10,382 bases of DNA from NCBI GenBank assembly GCA_002306745.1, contig DBSW01000126.1:1-10382 (forward strand). Reading direction: 5' to 3'. Below the pieces are notes generated by a model. The model saw only the letters and a program-made list of their open reading frames with translations. It was not told the DNA's origin and ran no database searches. Both the position numbers and the translations under genes were made by a program. The stretch is from Dehalococcoidia bacterium UBA1332. GTDB lineage: Bacteria; Chloroflexota; Dehalococcoidia; Lucifugimonadales; Lucifugimonadaceae. How positions within the stretch are numbered: position 1 is the first letter of the stretch; each line of letters begins with the position of its first letter. Shown here piece after piece: positions 4,966 through 10,382 of this stretch.

Positions 4966-7536
4966 TCAGGTCACAATATCCCTTTGGAAAGCCTCACTCT
5001 CTCGGGTCCTTAATTCAACATTTACCCTTAGCTTTTCCAAAGTCTGCTGAAGTGTAAGTTGACCCTGTGGAACGTCATGGTCATCAAAAAACTCAAGCAC
5101 ATCTTTAGCCTGATCAGGATCACTCAACGAAGTAACACCAGAGAGCATACGAACAATTGAATTCGATGGAAAATCTTTATTGATACGAGACCAATTATCT
5201 TTAATAAACTGCCAAGCCTTAAACCCTTGCTCTTTATTTCGCATGCACATAGCAAGTAAATATGGAGCGTCCTGAGTTCTAATAGTTCCGTCTAGAGTCA
5301 TAGCCAGAGTTCGGTGCATCTCTGCCTCACCTGGGAACGCTGACAGCGCTGACTGGTATCTACGTTCTTCCTGAGGTGTAGACGGATTATGATGCTTATC
5401 AACGAACAACTCGTACTGCGCCCTGTCACCCTTCGTAGCAACAACGCCCGTCACGGCAGCTGCAACATTTGGCTCTACTGAACCACTATTAACTAAATAT
5501 GAATCATGCAAATCTTTAGCATTCCTAAGGGCAAGATCATCGTCACCAACATTGGCTATTAGCCGTATGAATAGGCCGCGAAGTTCCAAATCTCGCGAGG
5601 AGTCACCATCTGATGACTCCCATCCAAGCCTATCCAAGCCTGGTTGCACGAGATCTCTAACGATTGACTTGTACTGTATCTTAGCCTCACCCTCAACTAG
5701 CTTATCGAGTGTACTGAGGCAACCAGAAAGAACAGTCCAGACATCCAAATCTGTCTCGGTCTTAAATGTTTTTGCAAAAGTAAGGAACTCGTAAGCAGAA
5801 GTCCGTCCTGCCATCACTGATGACCAAGTATCATCGACAAGTCCATACCGCTCAATTGGAGTCAAGCTATCGAACATGGTGTTCGACAATGCGTCAAGCA
5901 TATCAGGGGAATAACGAGCTCGAAAGAAACCGCTACCTCCTGCATTTGCAGTTGCCCAATGTATCGGACTATCAAGACTTATCTCAGCCGAACTCTGTTC
6001 AAGCAAATATCTAACTTCCTCAACGGCAGAAGACGTTCCTACCTTCAAAACTACAGGAACAGACCAAGTAGTCTTATCTTCCGAATCATCATCCGTATAC
6101 AGAAATCTATCTTGGGTAAGTGATATCGATGATCCGTCTTCCGATATCGAAGCACTTATTAGTGGATACCCTTTCTGAAAAATCCATGAATCCATTATTC
6201 TTCGAGCTGGCTGTTTAGTCACATGCTCTATTGCATCCCACAAATCGTTAGTTTCTGTGTTTCCGTACTTGTGCTTTTTCAGGTAATAAGAGATTCCATC
6301 CTTAAACTCCTGCTCACCAAGGTACTGCTCGAGCATACGTAGAACTGATCCGCCCTTCTCGTAAGTGAGCAAATCAAACATTCCTTCGGCATCCACAGGA
6401 GAAAGCACTTCGAATTCAATAGGACGTGTATTGATTAGTGAGTCAACATCAAACGCCATTGAACGTTCTAGACTAAATTGGTTCCAGCGCCCCCAACCAG
6501 GATTGAAGTTATCGGAACACATAGTTGCCATAAATGTTGCAAAGGCTTCATTCAACCAGATTCCATTCCACCATTCCATCGTCACTAAATCACCAAACCA
6601 CATATGAGCTATTTCATGAGCTATAACATCTGCAATTCGCAGTAGTTCAGGTTCCGTCGATCTCGTTTTATCAACTAATAACAAAACCTCTCTATACGTG
6701 ATACAACCAAGATTCTCCATAGCGCCAAAGGCAAAATCTGGTACCGCTACCATGTCCAATTTTTGTCCTGGATACGGTATCCCGTAGTAGCGGGTGAAAA
6801 ACCTTAGCGCATAAGCGCCTGCTTCAAGTGCGTAATCAGCAAGGTGCCCTTTACCAATGGGATGCACAATTCGTAGTGGTACTCCATCCACATCCAAAGG
6901 TGCAGTCGCCTCAAACGGACCAACAATGAAAGCTACCAGATATGTCGACATGATCATCGTGTCTGCGAATACAACTGACTTATGACCATCACCAACACTC
7001 TTACTAGAAATTTCTGGCCCATTCGACAGCGCAAACTGGTCTTCTGGAACGATAAGAGTAACCCCATAAGAAGCTTTAAATGCTGGCTCATCGAAACATG
7101 GAAAAGCACGACGAGCGTGTGTGCTTTCAAATTGGGTTGTGGCAATCGTATGCTCTACACCTTCATCATCTTTAAATCTAGAACGGTAAAACCCGCGTAG
7201 CTGATCATTCAAAATACCGGTGAACTCTGCAACGATCGTATAAGCGCCTGGTGTGACCTCTGACGAAAAAAATAACGTCGCTCGCTCCATATCTTCGTCA
7301 TGCACGATCTCAATAGCCATTGTCTCGGTTCCCGAGTCAGATCTTACATAAGCATTAGAAATCTTCAGTTCGGCCGAATTAATTTGAATATTGTCGGTTA
7401 ACTGATGCACTTCTACTTCAATCTCTACGTTACCGGAAAAAATAGCTTCTTCGAGATTGGGTTGAAGTGAAATTCGATAATGAGATGGCACGACGAAAGA
7501 AGGAAGGCGGTGTGGATTATTTGAGGCGTCAGGCAA
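4966..7536 (-). CDS. M1 family zinc aminopeptidase
   Basis: The 856-residue protein is a full-length M1 (gluzincin) aminopeptidase, which removes N-terminal residues from peptides. The exopeptidase motif is GAMEN (271-275). Zinc is bound by HEIAH (H307, H311, with catalytic E308) and E330, which fits HEXXH-X18-E exactly. Y392 in TYEKGGSVLR is the expected transition-state tyrosine. The domain order is the usual one: an N-terminal beta-sandwich (about 10-205), the thermolysin-like catalytic domain (about 215-450), a small beta domain (about 460-540) and a helical C-terminal domain of the ERAP1_C type (about 540-850). There is no signal peptide or membrane segment, so a cytoplasmic peptide-recycling role is likely. 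It starts with TTG at 7534-7536, supported by AGGAG 6 bases upstream. It ends in TGA, which shows that TGA works as a normal stop here. Confidence 0.97.
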   Translation of the reverse strand: MPDASNNPHRLPSFVVPSHYRISLQPNLEEAIFSGNVEIEVEVHQLTDNIQINSAELKISNAYVRSDSGTETMAIEIVHDEDMERATLFFSSEVTPGAYTIVAEFTGILNDQLRGFYRSRFKDDEGVEHTIATTQFESTHARRAFPCFDEPAFKASYGVTLIVPEDQFALSNGPEISSKSVGDGHKSVVFADTMIMSTYLVAFIVGPFEATAPLDVDGVPLRIVHPIGKGHLADYALEAGAYALRFFTRYYGIPYPGQKLDMVAVPDFAFGAMENLGCITYREVLLLVDKTRSTEPELLRIADVIAHEIAHMWFGDLVTMEWWNGIWLNEAFATFMATMCSDNFNPGWGRWNQFSLERSMAFDVDSLINTRPIEFEVLSPVDAEGMFDLLTYEKGGSVLRMLEQYLGEQEFKDGISYYLKKHKYGNTETNDLWDAIEHVTKQPARRIMDSWIFQKGYPLISASISEDGSSISLTQDRFLYTDDDSEDKTTWSVPVVLKVGTSSAVEEVRYLLEQSSAEISLDSPIHWATANAGGSGFFRARYSPDMLDALSNTMFDSLTPIERYGLVDDTWSSVMAGRTSAYEFLTFAKTFKTETDLDVWTVLSGCLSTLDKLVEGEAKIQYKSIVRDLVQPGLDRLGWESSDGDSSRDLELRGLFIRLIANVGDDDLALRNAKDLHDSYLVNSGSVEPNVAAAVTGVVATKGDRAQYELFVDKHHNPSTPQEERRYQSALSAFPGEAEMHRTLAMTLDGTIRTQDAPYLLAMCMRNKEQGFKAWQFIKDNWSRINKDFPSNSIVRMLSGVTSLSDPDQAKDVLEFFDDHDVPQGQLTLQQTLEKLRVNVELRTRESEAFQRDIVT

Positions 7537-7542
7537 GGTTCA

Positions 7543-7547
7543 CTCCT
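7543..7547 (-). promoter_or_regulatory. Ribosome binding site supporting the TTG start of the aminopeptidase
   Basis: On the minus strand AGGAG lies 6 bases before the TTG at 7534-7536. There is no in-frame ATG nearby that would keep the N-terminal beta-sandwich, so this site decides the start. Confidence 0.75.
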
Positions 7548-7609
7548 GTTAAAAAAATTTTAATGCGTACAAGTCTAAAAAAAATGGACGCTACTAATCC
7601 GGAACAAGC

Positions 7610-7634
7610 AAGCTCAGCTTACCTGTTTAGGTAA
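7610..7634. repeat. Adjacent inverted repeats between the dehydratase and aminopeptidase genes
   Basis: TTACCT (7619-7624) and AGGTAA (7629-7634) pair perfectly around a 4-base loop. Next to it, AAGCT (7610-7614) and AGCTT (7616-7620) form a second palindrome that shares two bases. On the minus strand the first hairpin begins 9 bases after the dehydratase stop, but no T run follows it directly; a run of eight T lies about 30 bases further on. It may be a 3' stabilising hairpin, a weak terminator, or an operator for the aminopeptidase gene downstream. Confidence 0.4.
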
Positions 7635-7643
7635 TTAAATCAT

Positions 7644-8798
7644 CTACACCGAGTAACCAACCGAGCCATCTTCCCGCATAGGAATCACCTGCAGGTTACG
7701 TGGGGCATAAGACTGCGACTGATAAGTGTCTACCTTCAGGTCAATGCCTATTCCCGGCACATCAGGGACGCTAATATACCCACCCTCTCGTTTCCATGCG
7801 GAATTGAACATTACGTTGAACGGTTGTTCATCTTCGCGTGACCATTCTTGAGTCAAAAAATTAGGGATACTGGCGTCTATAGAACAAGCTGCGGCTGTAA
7901 TTACCGGGCCCAAAAAGTTATGAGTAACCAAAGCGGAATGGTACGACTCAGCGATAGCAGCGATCTTCTTAACTGAAGTTATGCCGCCAGCAAGCCCAAC
8001 ATCGGGACGAGCATACTGGCTTCCTCCTGCCTCGAACATCTCGCGAAACTCCCATATAGAATGCATACGCTCTCCATTTGCTACCGGCAAAGTAGTTCGC
8101 TGTGCAATTTCCGCCTGTGACTTAATTGAATCGATCTGCACTGGGTCTTCATAAAACATTGGATGAAACTCAACAAGCTGCTCTGCTAGCGCGATAGCAA
8201 CCATAGGGGTCAGTTTACGGTGCATCTCCAAAATGATATCTACATCAAACCCTGCACCTTCTCGCATAGCAGCAACATTTTCTCGCGTGTCATGTATTAA
8301 CCGCGGCAAAGTCATCGACTGAAATCCATCAGGTAGTGGGTCGGTTTTTATAGCAGTAAAACCTTCTTTAGCAGCATCTCGAGCATTTAAGAGCAAGCCC
8401 TGAGAAGTTGTGCCTTGGTCCGCTGCATCAGGGCGAACGCCTCCCATCAATAGATGTAATCGAATCTTATCGCGTGTCTTGCCCCCAAGAAGACGCCAGA
8501 CAGGCGCACTCAATGACTTGCCTTTAATGTCCCAAAGTGCAATATCAATTGCACTAACAGCTCCAGAAACCACGGAACCACGGAATGGACCCATCCTGTA
8601 CATGTATTGCCAATGGTGCTCTATATCAAGTGGGTCTTGTCCCACTAAGTAACCAGCAAATTTTTTTACTACAGCATCGGTAGCCTCGAGGTACCCCCAA
8701 CACGCCGACTGTCCAACACCAACTACTCCGTCATCCGTAAATATCCTGACGATATGACTATTGCCTGCAAGTAGCGATTCAACTCGTTCAATTTTCAT
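7644..8798 (-). CDS. Mandelate racemase/enolase-family sugar-acid dehydratase (galactonate/mannonate dehydratase-like)
   Basis: The 384-residue protein belongs to the enolase superfamily (COG4948). It has an N-terminal capping domain (about 1-110) and a C-terminal (beta/alpha)8 barrel. The metal ligands read as E191 (LEMHRKLTP), E217 (FYEDPV) and E243 (NGERM). Candidate acid/base histidines are H193 and H293 (THNFLG), with D266 (RPDVGLAGG) behind. As I recall, E. coli galactonate dehydratase DgoD uses D183, H185, E209, E235 and H285; every position here is offset by exactly 8, which supports a dehydratase of the DgoD/ManD type acting on an aldonic or related acid. The first ligand is Glu rather than the usual Asp. 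The exact substrate is open. The ATG at 8798 has no strong Shine-Dalgarno sequence. The nearest upstream neighbour is the HAD hydrolase, 79 bp away. Such genes are often next to sugar oxidoreductases, but the one in this window is distant. Confidence 0.93.
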   Translation of the reverse strand: MKIERVESLLAGNSHIVRIFTDDGVVGVGQSACWGYLEATDAVVKKFAGYLVGQDPLDIEHHWQYMYRMGPFRGSVVSGAVSAIDIALWDIKGKSLSAPVWRLLGGKTRDKIRLHLLMGGVRPDAADQGTTSQGLLLNARDAAKEGFTAIKTDPLPDGFQSMTLPRLIHDTRENVAAMREGAGFDVDIILEMHRKLTPMVAIALAEQLVEFHPMFYEDPVQIDSIKSQAEIAQRTTLPVANGERMHSIWEFREMFEAGGSQYARPDVGLAGGITSVKKIAAIAESYHSALVTHNFLGPVITAAACSIDASIPNFLTQEWSREDEQPFNVMFNSAWKREGGYISVPDVPGIGIDLKVDTYQSQSYAPRNLQVIPMREDGSVGYSV

Positions 8799-8877
8799 CT
8801 AAATCTACTTTCGACTACCTAACTTACCCTAAAATGCACTAAAGTCGTTGCGATTTATCGATGCCAGATGGTACGAC

Positions 8878-9597
8878 CTAGCTAGCGTTCATATTGTCAA
8901 TTATCGCAATTGTTGAATCCATGTCAGTTGCTCTTGGATGATCAACGTATGTAGGGTGCCCATTAAAGCGATCAATTAGAATTGGATTCAGTCCAACATT
9001 ATCTGCACCCTTAATATCCGATTCAATCTGGTCTCCAACAAAAACTATTTGCGAAGCATCCATTCCTGCTTTTTCAATAGCCACCTCAAAAATTCTCGGA
9101 GCTGGCTTTTCATATCCTGTTTCACCAGAAGTGACGACAAAGTCTATTTCCTGAATTAATCCCATTTCTTCACACAAACTGTCGCCCGTTGAGTTCATAT
9201 TAGACACGACCCCGACCGTTAGTCCTGAGCTACGAAGTCGTCTGAGGCCATCCAGGACATCAGAAAAAAGTGTTATCCGATATTCTTGTTTACGAATTTC
9301 TGCCCAAATCTCTCCTGCGAGCGAAAGATCTACTTCATGCCCGGATCCTTGCAGAATCAGTTGCTCATAACGAGAGAAGAATGCCCATTGCTCATTACCA
9401 TTCATTGTCCTAAGAGGTTTGGTTGAGTTTTGTTTAGCCATAAATTCATCGGCAAGATGATAACCAGTATCGATACGATCACGATTGATATCAATACCGA
9501 ACTTCAAAGCTGCGCGATGCTGTATCTGATCTCTCGGAGGATCAAACCCAGCCAGTGTTCCATACATATCAAACATTGCTGCTTTTATACGAATCAT
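8878..9597 (-). CDS. HAD superfamily hydrolase
   Basis: The 239-residue cytoplasmic protein has all four HAD motifs. Motif I is MFDMYGTL (nucleophile D10, T14), motif II is VVSNMNSTG (S132), motif III is YEKPAPRIFE (K164) and motif IV is VFVGDQIESDIKGA (D189, D194). The helical cap lies between motifs I and II (about 20-115), as in subfamily IA with phosphoglycolate phosphatase and haloacid dehalogenases. Residue 12 is Tyr where phosphatases usually carry the second Asp of DxD. The same change is known from haloacid dehalogenases but also occurs in many uncharacterised members, so the reaction cannot be assigned. Motif IV is of the Mg-binding phosphatase kind. The gene starts 31 bases after the DUF2298 gene and may be co-transcribed with it. 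The ATG at 9597 has no clear Shine-Dalgarno sequence. Confidence 0.93.
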   Translation of the reverse strand: MIRIKAAMFDMYGTLAGFDPPRDQIQHRAALKFGIDINRDRIDTGYHLADEFMAKQNSTKPLRTMNGNEQWAFFSRYEQLILQGSGHEVDLSLAGEIWAEIRKQEYRITLFSDVLDGLRRLRSSGLTVGVVSNMNSTGDSLCEEMGLIQEIDFVVTSGETGYEKPAPRIFEVAIEKAGMDASQIVFVGDQIESDIKGADNVGLNPILIDRFNGHPTYVDHPRATDMDSTIAIIDNMNAS

Positions 9598-9628
9598 TAA
9601 TAAACCATTTCAAAGAAACAAATTTAAT

Positions 9629-10382
9629 TTAATTTGGTGGTATGTACTCATAGATCACCACTGGAGTCTCTAATCCTTCCGAAATCATTTGAGCGGAGGG
9701 GTATACCTGAACAAGCCCATCAGTCTGCATTCGATCGAATTTCTTTATCCCTTGTTCACGGTATTTTGCTCGCTCCATTTCTCCAACATAAACATATTTC
9801 ACGTTGTATTTATCGAGTGTTTCAATTGCGTCAACGCGTAGACCTGAATTAAAGAATTGGTCAACTTCAAACCGACGATCTGTAACCGTATAGGCATACC
9901 CAACTCGCTGTTGACGCTGGTGCCAATCCCATCCAATAACAGCAGGTAACCCGGTGTAAATAGAAACACGGTTACCCCACCGGTACTGATCACTAAGGCC
10001 TTCAATAATTACCGGAGAGCCTTCGATATTGTGCTGCATCCATCGTATTGCATCATAATCATATTTGAGTTTAAGAGGTCCTTCATGATCGTTGTAAGTC
10101 ACCGACTTCATATAAGCCATTCCATCGAGTGTAAGCTCACTGTAATCGAATCTTTGAAGATTTCGTGCTCGGGTTCCCAAAATTGGATAGATCATGACAC
10201 CAATCATGAATATCGCTAGAACAGACATCCAGACACTACGAGCTAGTCTAATCCTAGAAAACGAAAGCTTGCCAGCATCCCATAAGAACCATAAAAAATA
10301 GGCTGAAGCCATGGCGAGAAGTATCCATGCTTGCAAATAAAACTTGAAAACAGTGTTCATGCGTCCAATATCGTCTTTGACT
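9629..10382 (-). CDS. DUF2298 / 'YYY' family large membrane protein, C-terminal part, 5' end beyond the window
   Basis: About the last 250 residues of a larger protein are present. The first ATG in the frame (10358-10360) is internal: the frame runs on to the right edge, giving VKDDIGR before MNTVFKFYLQAW. As I recall, the GRMNTVFKFY stretch is a conserved internal motif of DUF2298 proteins, which are long multi-pass membrane proteins of Chloroflexota and archaea. Two membrane helices remain (AWILLAMASAYFLWFLW and VWMSVLAIFMIGVMIYPILG). They are followed by an extracytoplasmic C-terminal domain with YDYDAIRWMQHNIEGSPVI, the family-like YTGLPAVIGWDWHQRQQR, and a KYNVKYVYVGEMER segment near the end. 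The layout resembles GT-C type glycosyltransferases, but no activity is established. The HAD gene follows after 31 bp and may share its transcript. Confidence 0.85.
   Translation of the reverse strand, partial: VKDDIGRMNTVFKFYLQAWILLAMASAYFLWFLWDAGKLSFSRIRLARSVWMSVLAIFMIGVMIYPILGTRARNLQRFDYSELTLDGMAYMKSVTYNDHEGPLKLKYDYDAIRWMQHNIEGSPVIIEGLSDQYRWGNRVSIYTGLPAVIGWDWHQRQQRVGYAYTVTDRRFEVDQFFNSGLRVDAIETLDKYNVKYVYVGEMERAKYREQGIKKFDRMQTDGLVQVYPSAQMISEGLETPVVIYEYIPPN

Noticed and set aside
6954..7200. Open frames on either strand inside the aminopeptidase and other long genes.
   Set aside because: They overlap genes with complete catalytic motifs, show no recognisable domains and lack ribosome binding sites. 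They are chance frames.
9799..10005. A 68-residue minus-strand frame overlapping the DUF2298 gene in another frame.
   Set aside because: The overlapping DUF2298 frame has family-like sequence across the same bases; this one has none.

Overview
The window is an ordinary bacterial chromosomal segment of moderate, slightly AT-leaning composition, with seven intact or apparently intact genes, one interrupted transporter gene and one gene cut by the right edge. The best clue to the organism is the right-edge gene. Its C-terminus matches what I recall of the large DUF2298 / 'YYY' membrane proteins, a family described mainly from Chloroflexota and archaea. That, together with a type II glutamine synthetase, an enolase-superfamily dehydratase, a Gfo/Idh/MocA oxidoreductase and Shine-Dalgarno-led genes, suggests a Chloroflexota bacterium, possibly of the SAR202 type. 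This is inference from gene content; there is no rRNA or marker gene to confirm it.

Layout, left to right. A plus-strand Gfo/Idh/MocA oxidoreductase (85-1095) faces a small minus-strand pentapeptide-repeat gene (1174-1596). A 249-bp divergent intergenic region follows, holding a cluster of TTGAAACA motifs. Next is the plus-strand glutamine synthetase II gene (1846-2871), closed by a very clean hairpin terminator (2895-2932). A plus-strand MFS transporter (about 3046-4299) is open throughout except for one in-frame TGA at 3757-3759, and it has no ordinary start codon ahead of its first membrane helix; I call it a probable recent pseudogene. It overlaps by 3 bp the end of a minus-strand isoprenylcysteine methyltransferase-like membrane protein gene (4296-4784).

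The rest is on the minus strand. Read right to left it holds the DUF2298 membrane protein (9629 to the right edge, 5' end missing), a HAD-family hydrolase (8878-9597), a mandelate racemase/enolase-family dehydratase (7644-8798), an M1 zinc aminopeptidase (4966-7536) and the methyltransferase-like gene. Gaps of 31, 79, 107 and 181 bp separate them. The first two or three could share a transcript; the wider gaps probably hold promoters or 3' hairpins.

Functionally this is a mix of nitrogen assimilation (glutamine synthetase), sugar or sugar-acid breakdown (oxidoreductase, enolase-family dehydratase), peptide turnover (M1 peptidase) and membrane functions. No single pathway joins them all. I see no tRNA, rRNA, CRISPR array, insertion sequence or phage gene, and no convincing new multi-gene system. 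The observations most worth a second look are the GAAAC-N6-GAAAC direct repeat upstream of the glutamine synthetase gene, the doubly damaged transporter gene, and the altered first metal ligand in the enolase-family enzyme. No gene-free stretch exceeds 300 bases.
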